DNA of 64,000 nt, taken from the NCBI RefSeq assembly GCF_007565055.1, contig NC_044557.1, forward strand, positions 70,522,095-70,586,094. Direction: 5' to 3'. This document shows, piece by piece, positions 22,861 through 36,149 of the stretch. Source of the stretch: Rhinopithecus roxellana (Eukaryota; Chordata; Mammalia; Primates; Cercopithecidae). Every line of letters starts with the position of its first letter. The first letter of the stretch is position 1. The notes beneath the pieces were generated by a model. That model saw only the letters and a list, made by a program, of their open reading frames with translations, did no database searches and was not told where the DNA came from. Both the position numbers and the translations under genes were made by a program.

Positions 22861-25800
22861 TCTTAAAAGTTAAATCCAATCCCAAATTTCTTGTTTAAAA
22901 TTCCTTTTACATTTCCTTCATTAGATGTTCACATTACAAAATATGTGCATATTAATACAAATAAAAGAAAAATCTTAATGATGCCACATTAAGAGGATTT
23001 GTTTTACTTTTTTTTCTTTTAATTTTTTTTTTTGCTGTCCCTTGGAGTCAGTAGGGGCCACATCCCCTTTCTAATCCTACTCTCTGGGCATGGAGAGCAC
23101 GTTCACATTTTTCTTCATGCTTATCACGTGTATGCTCTCTCACAGGCATGCACACTTTTAAACAAAAATAAAAATATAAACATTACTCTGAAACTTGATA
23201 TTTCATCAAGTCGTATATCATAGTGCTTACTCCAGGCCAATAGAGTTGAAGCTGAGCTTTGCATTGGTGCATAATTTTCATGTGATGAATGAACCATAAT
23301 TTATTCATGCAATGATGGATGTTCAAATAAGAGAGTGGTCGATTCCCTGAGTGTTTTAAATAGACACCTGACAGAAACAGTGAAATGAGCCAGGTGCTTT
23401 TACCAAAGCTAAGGTCTGATTATGAAGACGTTCCTCATAACACTGCAATTGCTTAGTGATTAAAAGATCAAAATTATGCCTGGCTACCTCCCAAGTACAC
23501 ATTTCCTAAATCACTCCATATCCCCTGAAAGAATGTGGTGAATCTTTTCATGTTTGTCCGTGTAGTATTTTCAGTTTAGATTCTTTGTAGCAAAGTGGAA
23601 GGAATTTGGTACATTTAATATTAAATTTTTGTTGTTGGAAGGGGGAAAAAAACACTAAATTATTGCTGTTCTAAATTATGGTTTGAAAAGGAAAAGCAAA
23701 AGCAATCAAAATAAGAAGCAGGAAAAGAGAGGCAGCTCTGACATCAACACATCACCTAGGACGTTCTCCCTAAGAGTCTGCTCTTCTTGGCTGATGCAGC
23801 AGCAGTGCACCATCCACAACAAACTGCCAGTCCCAAACTTCTTGTAGTGCCAACTAGCATTCCAAGTAAAACAGAGCAGACGTTTTCAAGCCACTTAAGT
23901 ATCTCTTGAGCATAGGAGTATGATTCCTTAAATGCTCTTATATTTTCATTTTATAGAGCTCTGAAAGAGTGTTTTGTTTGTTTGTTTCTTTAGTTTTAGT
24001 TTTAAGGCAAAGCAAAGTTTTGACACCGATTGATAATTTGCCTGTGCACCTCAGAAAAGTAATTCCTAATTTTCTTATTTCTTAAGAACAAACAGCTTAT
24101 CTACTCATTTCCCTAACTTTTCTTGCATCTAGAACTGAAGCAAATTTGCTAATCTGGTAGTATTCTGTAAAGCTGCAAACTGTGATATTCAGTGAAATTC
24201 TCACTGCAAATTGGGAACCGAGAAAGGATATAACACATTCTTTGCACTCCTATAGAACTTTTCAAGGCTAGAGATGTTGAGCCTGACTCTCTTCACAGCT
24301 CCAGTGTCTGAAACAAATATTCTAATGTCTAAAGGAAATTGTGCTCATTCCCTCAGGGTTTAGTGTAAAACAATATGCTCTTGAGGTGAGGACAAGAAGG
24401 CAGTCACCTGAGCATGTGAGTTTTCATGTTGATACTCTGAACGTTCCTTTCTAGACTACCTGGAATCAAGGGCCACATCTGAGTGTGTGATATTTGCAAA
24501 CAGTTTGGCTTATTATCATTGCAATTAGAAATCTTACAAGCATATATACTGGCTCTTATATATGTTTTATTTATACAGATGAATTCTGCCCATTTAGAAA
24601 CAAAATAGTTATCTGTAGAATACATTATAGTTTTCATTCTCATACATGGATCAGAATAGAGTTAAGGATGTGTTCTTTTAGCTTTGCCATTTTAAGCAAT
24701 TTTGTATGCACATAATCATACACTTGAAAGTCAGTTCAGTTTCAATTTATGTAACGATTGTTTTTAATTCAGAAAAACAGGAAATTTTCTTTTTTTCTTT
24801 CAAATATTAGTTTTGATTATGCTGAAGTATGCTGGTTGAAAACATTATGATTTTAAAATAGCACAGAGACAGAGGCATTACGTCACTTGATATAGTATAA
24901 AATTTCGATTGTTTTCTAGAAACACTCGTCTCTGTTGAGATTAGCAATAGAAGTTTTAAGTATTGTGCATGTATTTCCAATTTGGTTCAACATACATTTC
25001 TTTAGCTTTTACTTTTTGCATGTCCCTTGGCTTTTTAAAAATAAGAATGTTCAAAAGTGAATAAAACATGATTCCTGCTCTCCAGAATTTTACAGGTTAG
25101 TGGTGAGACTGAGAGGTACACGCTGAAAAACAAATATGATGTAACAGCAGGAAGGCTGCTACTACTGCTCAAACAGTAGGAAGTTAAAAACATGAGAACG
25201 TGAGATGATTTGGGGAATGGGGGCATATTTGACTAAATGTCCACTGTGTGCTAAGTTTGGGGTTCCATAGGCTAGCCGACATATTGTATGCGGGACACAT
25301 GGACCATAGTCTAGCTCCTAACTCCATCTGCATTTGGTTTCTGTCTGGTAAGCTCATGTGTAATTACAGACTCAGAACAAAGAAGTGGTTAATTCTTCAG
25401 TGGTACATTAAATATGATACAAGATGGATACTGAACTCCACAAATATCCAAAAGAGAAACGTGATATTAGCTGAATTTTTTATTCCATTGCATTTTCTTA
25501 AATCTGTGAAATCCATGTAAGTCTGAACTTAAAGACAGCACTATCTTTTAATTTAACCTATAAAAATTTCAGCAAACCAAAATGTTTGTTAAAATAACCA
25601 TTAACCACATATATATCCAAATATTCATTATATATATAAAATTTCTTTAAAATATCATGCTTAGAAATAGAGTAAGTTTTAATTAACAGGAAAATTGTTT
25701 CATTTCTTGTTATCTTTACCAAAAAGTAACAATCACCACTAACAACACTGTATCTATGGATACCTTTTCTTTCTGTTACATCAAAGTGCCTCATGGAATA

Positions 25801-26199
25801 ATTCTGAAAATAGGGCCACCCATTCTACTTGATATTGGACTTTTAAAGAAACAAAAGTTTAACTTGGTCACCAATTTACTGCTCCTGGAATTGTACTTTG
25901 TGAGAACATTTCAAATTAATTGCATCTTTAAACTAGGGTCACATTTGAAATCTCATCCTTTGCTTTTTGTTGTTTATTTTGAAACTTGTTGAAAATTCTT
26001 TCCAGGATTGTTTCTATGTGGAATCCAATTTAGAGTACATTTTAAGGGCCTTTTTAAGTAACATAAAATGAAATGTAGGCAATCCTTTAGTGGGTCTGTC
26101 GTATATTAGGACTAAATTGAAACATTTTAAAAGATGTAAGACCTTTTGGATTATCTGCCCCAAACCTCTCCCGCTATTGACAGGCATCTTGTACTAAGC
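22861..26199. other. Unique AT-rich DNA
   Basis: No gene, RNA gene or confident element recognised, except a possible antisense L2 piece at about 25055-25195. Frames of 63-90 codons (for example 25248-25520 and 24494-24715) overlap each other in other frames and carry no domain. Confidence 0.45.
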
Positions 26200-26545
26200 C
26201 ATAGCCATATATTGAAAATTGCCCCAAATGTGCTCTGCTCTTTCTCACCTCCTTGTTTTTGCACAAGCTTACCTCTGCCCAGAATGCCCTTTCTTGCATT
26301 GTACAAGAATGTCCAATGACTTCTTTGTACTACTTCCTCAAGTGCCCGGTCAGATGTGACTGCCTCTTGGAGATCTTTTCCATCTCCAGTGGTGCTGTGC
26401 ACTTTGAACTCACCCAGTTAGTTTTACTGCACATAAGCACATTGGTGTCATCACATCACCCATGGATCTCTTTCTCTCCCTCACCTGGGAAGACTCTTTT
26501 CTTTGTATTCCCTGGGCTTAGCATGGTGCCTTGCCCTAAGTGTTG
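26200..26545 (+). mobile_element. LINE-2 (L2) 3' fragment
   Basis: 'TGCCCAGAATGCCCTTTC' near the left, 'TGACTGCCTCTTGGAGAT' in the middle and 'CCTGGGCTTAGCATGGTGCC' at the end follow the sense L2 3' order. Frames on both strands here are incidental. Confidence 0.7.
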
Positions 26546-26734
26546 GGCTAACCAAAGGTAAAGTATATGGACCACTTTGAAAATGAAAAGTATGTTTGAT
26601 GATAGAATAGCTCTCAAATGCTTTAGTGTATTTCCATCAATGTGAAGGCAGTTGAAATTGTCTGCTGGATTTCTTTGATCATGAACTATGAGCAGTAGGA
26701 ATCATGTTGATTAAATTCTCTTTTTTCTTTCTCT

Positions 26735-27075
26735 GCCTGTGACCATGCCTTAATTCAGGCCCTCATTATATCTCACACAAACTATTGCAAGACTTTTCTA
26801 ACTATTCCTCCTACCACCAGTTCCTTGTCCTGCCTTCTCTCCCGTATGCCCCCGCTAGAGCTAACTTCCCTCAAAATGTATCTGATCACATCACTCCTGT
26901 TCTTAAACTCTCACAGTGGTATCCAATTATAATACATAGTCCAGGCTTTTCAGCCATAATTCAGGACCTGAGCCTGTAAGCATTGTAAGATCTGACACAT
27001 TGTCATGTTTTGCCCACCATTACCCCCCAGCATCTGGCATAGTAGTTGGCATAGCCTAGGTGCACAATGCACATG
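26735..27075 (+). mobile_element. LINE-2 (L2) fragment
   Basis: 'AACTATTGCAAGACTTTTCT', 'CTGATCACATCACTCCTGTT', 'CTCACAGTGGTATCCAAT' and 'CAGGACCTGAGCCTGTAAG' match the more 5' part of the L2 3' region. The end holds an L2-like 'GCATCTGGCATAGTAGTTGG'. Confidence 0.75.
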
Positions 27076-27464
27076 GGCTGAATAGCCCATTTCATCAAAT
27101 CTAAGACAGTGGTGATCAGAAAACACACCATTATTTTATGTTCTGCTAAGAAAAAAAAATCTGCCAATTAAACTAAGGCACAATACATTCTTATTCTTTG
27201 AATTTTTATTTTATTCTTATTGAAAAATCATTTTTATATTTCAGGAAAAAAGATTTTATTATATGTCACTCTAATGCATAAATAAAAGGGAAACATAAGA
27301 AAAAATATATTGGTTAAGGTAATTATTACAACCTTACGTTTTAAGTTTGACCTTTATGAATCTCTTTCTACCTGAAAATCATTGATATTTGTGTTTCTCA
27401 ACACAGCATTCTCCATTTCATCAGGAGTGTTAGAGTTGAAGCATTTCTTAAAAGAGTCATTTTA

Positions 27465-27713
27465 GGTGGGCAGGTTGCCTGAGCTCAGGAATTCAAGACC
27501 AGCCTGGGCAACGTGGTGAAACCCCATCTCTACTAAAATACAAAAAATTAGCCGGGCATGGTGGCATGCATCTGTAGTCCCAGCTACTCAGGAGGCCGAG
27601 ACAGGAGAATCGCTTGAAGCCAGCAAGGGGAAGTTGCAGTGAGCCAAGATGACGCCACTGCACTCCAGCCTAGGAGACAGAGTGAGACTCTGTCTCAAAA
27701 AAAAAAAAAAAAT

Positions 27714-27772
<59 letters not shown>

Positions 27773-27789
27773 ATAAATAAATAAAATGA
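27465..27789 (+). mobile_element. 5'-truncated Alu with (GT)n tail
   Basis: Starts inside the left monomer at 'GGTGGGCAGGTTGCC', so about 45 bases are missing. The rest is a normal dimer. The tail is A15 then a long (GT)n, ending TATAAATAAATAAAATG. Target duplication AAAAGAGTCATTTTA at 27450-27464 and 27790-27804 encloses both the Alu body and the GT array. Confidence 0.93.
27713..27773. repeat. (GT)n microsatellite inside the Alu tail
   Basis: About 60 bp of GT units interrupted once by ATGTAT. It lies between the Alu poly-A and the right target duplication. Likely length-polymorphic. Confidence 0.95.
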
Positions 27790-27804
27790 AAAAGAGTCAT
27801 TTTA

Positions 27805-28902
27805 TTTCAAGTTGCTGACACCTACTTTGCGAGTTTTGATGTCCATGTACAAGTAGTGACATCATCAAAACTGCTACCCACCCAATGGCATCTTCATTTC
27901 GGAGGTGTTAAAATGTTAAAAAATAATAATAACTAAAGTCCACCTCAGAATTGATGAAATTAATTATCTCATTCATGGAATGAATATATGCTATTTTTAG
28001 TCTGCCCCCAACATACTCTTCCAGTTTCCTCTTTCCACTACTCAATCCCTCACACTTTTACTCCAAACTATGAGATTTTGTGAACTGGGGCAGATGCTTT
28101 TTTGACTCTGTGTTGTTGCATTCATTCCAATGTAATTGCCTTTCTTACTTCCCCAGATGGATGGGGTCTCTTCTGCCTTGCCACCCTCTGAGCATTTTGT
28201 GTATGCTTATTTGAATACTTCTCACAATTTTTAGTAATTGCATGTTGAAAGATAAGAACTAACACTATAGTACTTTTATCCGTACCCTTGCTGCTTGCAC
28301 ACAGCTATTATTTGATAAAACTTGATTAAATATAGTTTGATATATTTCCTTCCTTTTATTTGCTTATGGAGTGATTTAGAGTTCCAGAGCTGTCCAGGGA
28401 GAACTTCTGATACTATTGCTTTTGTATGACTTGGTGCCCTTGGTCAAGCATCATTTAACAAAGGATTTGTTGTTTTGAGTTTGTCAGAATATTTAAGTTT
28501 TGTGTTGGCCAAGGCCTATGTTTTACAAAACAAACAAATAAAAAACTCAATAACCCAATATTTTTGTGCATTTCATCAGGATTGAACAATCATTTGTTAA
28601 ACGATAATTTACATCTTCACAATTTTTACACTAAAATCAACCCAGAGACCAGAACCTAAATAAGAAAACTAAAAGCAATTATAGAACTTTCAGGAGCAAG
28701 TGTAAAGTTTCAGTTGAAATACTGTCTGTTGATAAAAACATTAGTCAAGGTCAAATGCATGTCCTTTAAAACTGTCTTCTCATTTCATTACTGAGTGTTT
28801 AAGAGTCTGTGTCTGAATTCCTAATGTTAGTCATGAGTCATTCTATTTATAGGTGATAATATAATTCTCAAAAAGATGCCAACCAAGGAACAGGTGATGA
28901 CC
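27805..28902. other. Unique DNA
   Basis: No gene or confident repeat recognised. Confidence 0.45.
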
Positions 28903-29030
28903 CTCTAGAGCAGTGCTGCTGAAAATATTGTCTGGTCCGATCAGTCACCTGGGATACTGGACAGAAATGCAGCTTCCTGGGGTCAGACTCATACCTTTGG
29001 ACTCTTTTGACTCCCAGGATTCTGAGCAAT
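28903..29030 (+). mobile_element. MER5-like hAT-Charlie MITE fragment
   Basis: 'GAGCAGTGCTGCTGAAAATA', 'CAGTCACCTGGGATACTGG' and 'AGAAATGCAGCTTCCTGGGG' follow the MER5A-type order. The terminal repeats are degraded and the right end is unclear. Confidence 0.55.
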
Positions 29031-30353
29031 TCTTAAAGAAAAGGAAGTTTGGAAGTTTGTGTTTTTAGATTATGATCCATTGAATCCCAGTACTATGAAA
29101 GATATATTTAGTGTTTTCCAAATGGACCTAGATTAATACCAACATTCCAACAGAGCTCTTGCTTCTTGGCTGTACAATTCAATGCTGTTTAGTCACGTAA
29201 TTCAAAAACTAAAAAATATTTTCTATAACATTTTTATGACTAGTTTTTCACCATTAATTGCTATAAACTTAATGACATTTTACTTCAATCTATACAGGAA
29301 GTTAATAACTTTTCCTATGAATAGATAGAAGAAAGAAATAAAAATAGATCATTTTGTATTGTATGCTTTCCAGCGGAAATGATCTATGATATAGAATTAA
29401 ATAAAGAACTTCTTAAAACAATTCTGAGTCACTGCAAGCACTCAGAGAGATGTGAGTCATCATAGGTCACCCAGAGGATGAAGATGTAGCTAGGAATAGA
29501 ACGAAGATACTGTCTTTCTGTCCCATACCCACTTTCCTGCTTCCTCCGACAATTCAAATTCATTCATCGAGTCATATGACTGTATCATAGTGTTGTTGTT
29601 TCCTGAATAGGTTTTTATTAAGGATTTTCTGGGCTTCTAGCATGTTCAACAGAAGCAGAATTAACATTATTTATCTTAAAAAATCATTGGATTATTTATG
29701 AAATAAACACAAAACTTGTAAAAATGGTCAAATAATGGAATTTGGTTCATCTAGCACCACTGTCTTATTTTTATTGATAAAATAAATATGTTGGAAATTA
29801 TTTAATGCCATCAATGTAATTTGAAGAAGAAACAAATGGAATCTGTCTTGATGAGCAGCTATTGTGGGTTTCTTTTCTCCATATCACGATTTCACCTACA
29901 TGTTTTCTTTGCAGCTTGCATAGCCTATAGAATATCCATCCCTGATAACATAACAATACATTGGCAGCTATTTGATTACCTTTTGAGCCTTGTTAATTCC
30001 TCTGCCCAGCTGTTCTTTGAACTGGTCATGAAATTAAGCATCAAGTCCCATGTCAACCAAAGGAATGAGAGATGAATGGAGACTCAGGAATCCAGAAGAC
30101 CAAATAAAGAAACGTGTGTGCATGTGTTTGTGTGTGTGGTATGTGTGTGTGTTCTTCCTGTAAATTCCAGTTGCATGTATTATATGCATTGTACATAAAA
30201 ACACATCATCAAATTGACCTTTAATTAAGTGGCTAAGACATCTGAGTGGCATTATTTTTAGACAGTATTTTTCAGTAGTTCTCCACTTCTTAAGCTAGAA
30301 TTTATTAATTGAATGCCTACTTATCTGTTAAGACATTTGATAAATACCTCCAA
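29031..30353. other. Unique DNA with a TG-rich tract
   Basis: No gene recognised. An impure TG tract lies at about 30113-30151. The frame 29821-30075 begins in an A-rich context and has no domain. Confidence 0.4.
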
Positions 30354-30389
30354 TGTGCCAGTCATTGTGCCAATCACTGTGCCAGGCAC
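30354..30389 (+). repeat. Three tandem 12-bp units within an SINE/LINE relic
   Basis: TGTGCCAGTCAT, TGTGCCAATCAC and TGTGCCAGGCAC in a row. The unit is the 'TGTGCCAGGCAC' core of antisense MIR/L2 ends, so this looks like a local triplication in an old fragment at about 30300-30405. Confidence 0.8.
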
Positions 30390-30417
30390 TGGGATTCACT
30401 GTTGTGCAAAATAATTA

Positions 30418-32743
30418 CTTTGGATTAGGTCACCTTTTATTAAAAGATTAATGCTGTTGTCCCAGAAGTGGGTTAGTTAGTTGTCTTGGGATAGGTTCCT
30501 GATAAAAGGATGAATTTTGTCCCTTTCCCTGCCCTGTTTTCTTTACCTTCTACCTTCTGCCATGGGATGATGCAGCAGGAAGGCCCTCACAAGATGCTGG
30601 CACCTTGATATTGGACTTTCTAGTCTCTAGAACTTTGAGAAATAAATATTTCCTCTTTAAATTACCCAGGCTGTGTTATTCTGTTATAGCAACAAAAGCC
30701 AGACTAAGACAGAAAATTGGTACTAAGAGGTGGGGCTGTGCCATAATAGCTACCTGAAAATGTTTAGGCCGCTTTGGAACTGTGTAACCAATAGAGGCTG
30801 GAAGAATTCAGAGGAGCAGGCTAGAAAAGGCTAGATTACTGTAAATGGAGCGTTAAGGACAATTCTGATGAAGGCACAGAAGACAAGAGCTGTAGGAAAA
30901 GCCAAAAATCTTCTTAGGGATTATTTAAGTGGTTGGTATCATAATGTTGGTAGAAATATAGACAGTAAATGCCATTCTGATGAGCTCTCAATTAGAAATG
31001 CAGAACAGGGTATTGGGAACTGAAGGAAAGGCCATCCTTCTACAATATGGCAAAGAAGTTGGCTGAATTGTGTCCATGCCTGAGGACTTTATGGAAGACA
31101 GAACTGAAGAGCAATAAACTAGGATATCTGGTGGAAGAAAATTTTTAAGTAAAATGTGACAGAGCTGTGTAGCTGCTTATAACTAGTTATAGTAAAATGC
31201 AAGTGGAGAGAAATGATTTAAAGACTGAGTTTATAGCTAAAAATAGGAAGAAGAGAAATATTTGGAAAACTCTCAGACTGGCCACATAAAGAATAAAAAA
31301 GCATGTTCGGGAGAGAATTCTAAGGGTCTGACCAAGCAACTGTTTACTAAAGAGATTAATATGGATAGAAGGAAGCCAAATTCTATTTATCAGGATAATG
31401 GGTGAATGACCCCAAAGGCATCTCAAAGATTTTCCTCAAGCTAGGAACTTGAGGGCCAGATTTCCAGAGAGCTTCTCTTAAAAGCTCAGTATTTGCTGCC
31501 CAGGTCTGCCATGGGACTCTGTTCCCTGCATTTTGATGCAGTGCTCTTTGGTTGCCCCAACTGTGGCTCAGTTGGGCCCAGGTGTGGCTCAACCTGCTGC
31601 TCTGGAAGGTAGAAGCTGTAAACCATGGTGGGTGTCCACATGGTGCTAATTCTACAGACATGAAGAATACAAGAGCTGTGGAAGTATGGCTTCCTCCACC
31701 AAGATTTCAAGGACTGTTATGGATAGCCTGGGGGCCCAGGAAGAGATTTCTCACAGGCATAGAGTTATTGCCGAGAGCCCCCGCTAAAGCAATACCTAGT
31801 GAAGCTGTGAGAGTGGGGCTACTTCCAGGATCTCAGAACTATAGAGCTACTAGCTTGCAGCATCAGCCTGGAAGAACTGGAGGCATGAGACTCTAACCCA
31901 GGAGAGCTGCTTGGTGGACTGAGCCCAGCAATCCCACAGGGCGGGACTGCCTGAGGCCTTGGGAGCCCGATGCCTGCCTCAGTATGCCCAGGTTAATTCT
32001 GGAACTATCAGGCAATGTTGTTTTCCCTGTTAGGTTTTGGACTTACTTGGGACCAGTTAGCCCTTTCTTCTTGCCTATTCCTCCCTTTTAAAATGAGAAT
32101 GTATACCCTATACCTGTCCTACCATTGTTTTTAGGAAGCATGTAATTTGCTGACTTCACAGGCTCATTGCTAGAGAGAAATTTATCTCAGGATGAATTAT
32201 GCCTTGAGTCTCCCATATCTGATATAGATGAGACTCTGGACTTTGGACTTTTGAGTTGATGCTGGAATGCGTTAAGACTTTTGGGACTGTTGGGATGGAA
32301 TGAATATATTTTGCATTGTTAGAAGGACATCAATTTGGGGGCCTGGGGTAGGATTCTGTGGTTTGAACATACCCTCAAAGTTCATGTGTTGGAAACTTAA
32401 TCCCCAAGGCAACAGTGTTGGAAGATAGGGCCTGGTAAGAGGTGGTTGCATCATCTCTTATTAAAGAATTAATGCTCTTACTGGGGAGTGGGCTAGTTAT
32501 TGCGGTATTGGGTGCCTGATGAAAGGGTGAATTTGGCCCCCTTCCTTGCCCTCTCTTATGTTCTCTTCCCCTTCTGCTTTCTGCCATGGCCATGGTATGA
32601 CACAGTAAGAAGGCCCTCATATGATGCTGGCCCTGTGATACTGGACTTCCCAGCCTCCAGAACTGTGAGGAATAAGCTAATTTTCTGTATTAAATGTCCA
32701 CTCTGTATTGTTCCATTATAGCAATACAAAGCAGGCTAAGACA
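30418..32743 (+). mobile_element. MaLR element: truncated 5' LTR, internal region, 3' LTR
   Basis: ERVL-MaLR (MLT1/MST-like) retrotransposon. 5' LTR 30418-30711 lacks its first part (about 80-90 bp relative to the 3' LTR). The internal segment 30712-32356 starts 'AATTGGTACTAAGAGGTGG', a primer-binding-like start typical of MaLR, and ends in the MaLR-type 'GGACTTTGGACTTTTGAG' and 'GTTAAGACTTTTGGGACTG'. 3' LTR 32357-32743 ends 'AGGCTAAGACA'. It has no coding capacity; frames at 31383-31896 are incidental. Having both LTRs and about 1.6 kb of internal sequence is less common than a solo LTR. Confidence 0.85.
32357..32743 (+). repeat. 3' LTR of the MaLR element
   Basis: 'GTTCATGTGTTGGAAACTTA', 'TTTCTGCCATGGCCATGG', 'CCTCCAGAACTGTGAGGAAT' and 'CAGGCTAAGACA' are aligned by corresponding blocks in the 5' LTR at 30418-30711. 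Confidence 0.85.
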
Positions 32744-33239
32744 AGCACATTACTTTATACATAAGGCTAGCATACTCTTATCTGAAAAAAAAATAATTAC
32801 TTCCTTCTAACTATCTAGCTTCTGGCACAGGTTAGGAATAATCTTCTCTCTTCCTGTCCCCATCTACAATAAGCTAACCATTATCTGTTCTACACAGGAG
32901 CTCTTCATTAGAAGGAAGGCAGTCCCAAATCTTAAAAAGCCCAGGACATAGTATGTCTGTTGTCCATTTTGCTTAATGTGTCTGTCATGATACAGCCTCA
33001 TTTATAAATTTCTGGTGTTTCCTATTGCATCAACTGCCACACTGTGCTTCTTCACTAATTTCGTAAAAGACACTCCTTGTACTAAAGGCTGTCAGAAAGA
33101 TAATACATGGGTAACCCCCATTTTTCATCAGGTGCCACAAGCCAGCATATGCTACAATCAAGGGGAGATGGAGCATCCATACATTTCTCTTCCTCTGGCT
33201 GTAGAGTTGACTGCTGACTGTCAAGTCCTCACAGTCGCT
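32744..33239. other. Unique DNA
   Basis: No gene or repeat recognised; overlapping frames at 33015-33245 (both strands) have no domain. Confidence 0.4.
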
Positions 33240-33380
33240 TATTGATTAATTCATTTACTTGTTTTAAAATAAAATGTTTACTGAGTGCCTGCTTTGTGGA
33301 AGCACTGTGCTAGGTACAAGAGATGCAATAGTTGACCAGGCAGAGATGGTCCTAGCCTTAGGAATTTCAGTTTATCACTT
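33240..33380 (-). mobile_element. LINE-2 (L2) antisense fragment
   Basis: 'TTTACTGAGTGCCTGCTTTG', 'GCACTGTGCTAGGTACAAG' and 'AGAGATGGTCCTAGCCTTAG' follow antisense L2 3' sequence. Confidence 0.7.
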
Positions 33381-34554
33381 GCAACTCACCTTAAATTTAC
33401 TTTTAACACCATTGCTCTCAGTCACTGACTTCTAAGTTGACAGTTACCCAAAGAATAGATTACCGAGAATCTCTTTAAACCTAGAAATATCTGTAAAGAC
33501 TTTCATTACACCATCGGAGTCTGCCCTATCCATTAAAAGCTGCCATTGTCAGTTTCCACGCACAGGATTAAGTGCCTTCATCTTTTCATATATGAGAAAC
33601 ATGACTCGCAGTACCTTATATTCTGCTTCCAATTATCTGAGGACTGTACAGAAGACAATGAGGTGGATTCTAATGAGACATAAAGACCTGTGTTCTGTTT
33701 CCTACTATGCCATTGCTTGGTACTTTGAAAGTATTTGTACCAAGTAAAATGATAGGGTCACCTATAGCCTTGGTTTCAGAAGCAGCTCTAATGGTGGCTA
33801 GGGGCTTAAAAGTCTCTAAAAGTGACCGTGCCTCATGCCTGGGAAAAACCAGGTTCACTGCTGGTGAAACAATTTGTAGAATATTGTCATTTTATAGAAG
33901 TAAGTTAATAAGCATCCATCTGATGGTATGTTTCAAAAGTTCTGAGCATGTTCTCCTTAACATGTCTCATTAAGGAAAAGACTTTCTGTAAGGCAAAATC
34001 CTTCCCTGTACTGAGAATGTACTAGCCATGTACATTGGTCTAAGACAGATGACTGATGGATAAGCCAAAATCATAGACTAATATGAAAAGGATGTTTTAC
34101 AGCTATTTTTATATATGTGTAATTACATGTAATTGGATGATATATTTCCAAATTATATATTAGTTATATATAAAGTGCAAGTAAGTTAATGGACATGTGT
34201 ATATTAAATTAAAATCTATATTAGTTATATATTTTATATTTATATATTTAAGACATGAGGAGCTGAACAAGCAGATGTTTAGCCTGAAGGAAAGAACACT
34301 AAGGGGACATAATAGCAAAGCATTCGTATTTGTGAATCTGTTTATCCAAGAGCAGTTAGATTTTTCCTGTATGGCCTCAAAAGTAAATTAGAGCTAATGG
34401 TTTAAGACTATGGGAATGGATTTGAGCTCACTCTGAGGAAATTTTTCTCAAATTCAGATCTGGCTAGAGTAAGAATAGTCTCCCCTGAGAGATGGTGAGT
34501 TCTCTCTTTCCTTAGATGTACTTAAATATAAAAGAAGATTTCTAGAGGGGAATT
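33381..34554. other. Unique DNA
   Basis: No gene recognised. Very AT-rich at 34110-34250. Confidence 0.4.
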
Positions 34555-34858
34555 GGCCAGGCTCAGTGGCTCATGCCTATAATCCCAGTGCTTTAGGAGG
34601 TCGGGGCAGGTGGATCACTTGAGGTCAGGGGTTTGAGACCAGCCTGGCCAACATGGTGAAGCCTTGTCTCTACAGAAATAAAAAAAATTAACTGGGCATG
34701 GTGGTGTGCACCTGTAATCCCAGCTATTCAGGAGGCTGAGGCAGGAGAATCACTTGAACCCAGGAGGTGAAGGTTGCAGTGAGCAGAGATCATGCCACTG
34801 CACTCCAGCCTGGGCAATAGAGCGACACTTTGTCTCCAAAATAAAAATAAATAAGTAA
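34555..34858 (+). mobile_element. AluS SINE, full length
   Basis: 'GGCCAGGCTCAGTGGCTCAT...' to an (AAATA)-type tail. 'CACTTGAGGTCAGGGGTTTG' places it among AluS. Target duplication is degraded: compare TCTAGAGGGGAAT on the left with TTTGGAGAGGAAT on the right. Confidence 0.92.
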
Positions 34859-36149
34859 AATAATTTTGGAGAGGAATCGAGCATTGGGTATGTAGTTTAA
34901 ATACATGGCCTTTAAAACTATTTTAAGCCTGGAAATACAGGATTCCTGTTGATTCTCAGTTTCTTTATTTGTAAATTGACAATAATATTACCTGTCCTGT
35001 CACCTGCAGATTATTGTGCAGATGGGAACAGATAATATGCGCAGTGTCACAAAAATATAAGGAATGAGTATTTCTATTGCACCAAAGGAAATTACTCATT
35101 AATGAGTGTGAATCAGATGTGACTAATACCACAGGTTATCCATTATCATCTATAAGAAACATTCAAATTAAAACCCCTAAAGATGTTACATGAACTTGTG
35201 TTTTCGAAACTATGTTTAGAGAAAAGGACACTGACTCACTTTAAAGGGATTTGGATTACTAATGGATTTATTTCTATTTTGTATTTAATTTTAGTCAGTT
35301 GTATTAATGTCTTCTTTTTCTCATATGTTTAAGATGATGGGTGACCTTGCAGACTGGTTTTTGTTTGTTTGTTTGCCTGTTGGTCTGTTTTGTATGTCTT
35401 ACATTAAAGCAATTATGGAAAAGGATAATAATCTGTCCCAGGAAATCCTACCTCTGCAAATAATTTAGTAGAATTAAAACCATTTAGAGAAATTAAGTTA
35501 GATTTCCCAGATTTATGTATTCACATTCCTACAATAGTTTTTATTAACCTTTAAAAGTTACAAGGTTTACCTGATTGTTATGCTTTAGGCAGCACACAGA
35601 TGTATAAATGAGATATCATGTTGTTCCTCTTAATTGCTCTGTCTGCACTGAATGTGTAAGTTTGTTTTTTCACCTCTGTTTAAATCATTACCCATTCATA
35701 TACTCTTCAATTCCTGAGTGAACTTTGGGAAAACACTTTGCTTCTCTGAATGAATAGCAAATGCAACACAAGACCTTGGATAAGCTATTTAAAAGTCAAA
35801 TAAGAGCCGCTGAAGAATGAATCAGTCAGCAGAAACATTATCATGGTGAAAACATTTCCTACTCTTCTCAGCATCGTCATCTATTTTGTTTTCCTAAAAC
35901 TAATTAATATATTCAAAAGTCAACAAAATTCCCCCTCTTAATAACGTGCAACAAACAGAAACATTTGCCAGAAAGCACTGCATCAGGAGTTAGAAGACCT
36001 GGTTCTGATAGTTGCTAATTTTGTGACCGTGGGAGATGCATTCACTTATCTGAACCACAATTTTTCTCATGTGTTCAAGGGAACAAATAATGATCAACCC
36101 ACCATATCTTGAGGAAGGATCAGTGGGGACAATATATATAAGTACACTT
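34859..36149. other. Unique DNA with a small MIR-like piece
   Basis: No gene recognised. About 34955-35070 resembles the MIR core ('GTTTCTTTATTTGTAAATTG'). (TTTG)n lies at about 35358-35377. Confidence 0.4.

Noticed and set aside
25554..25994. Head-to-head 78-codon frames in AT-rich DNA
   Set aside because: No domain, no splice or promoter context, and AT-rich composition typical of chance frames.
31383..31896. Cluster of frames up to 114 codons on both strands
   Set aside because: Inside the MaLR internal region, which encodes no protein.
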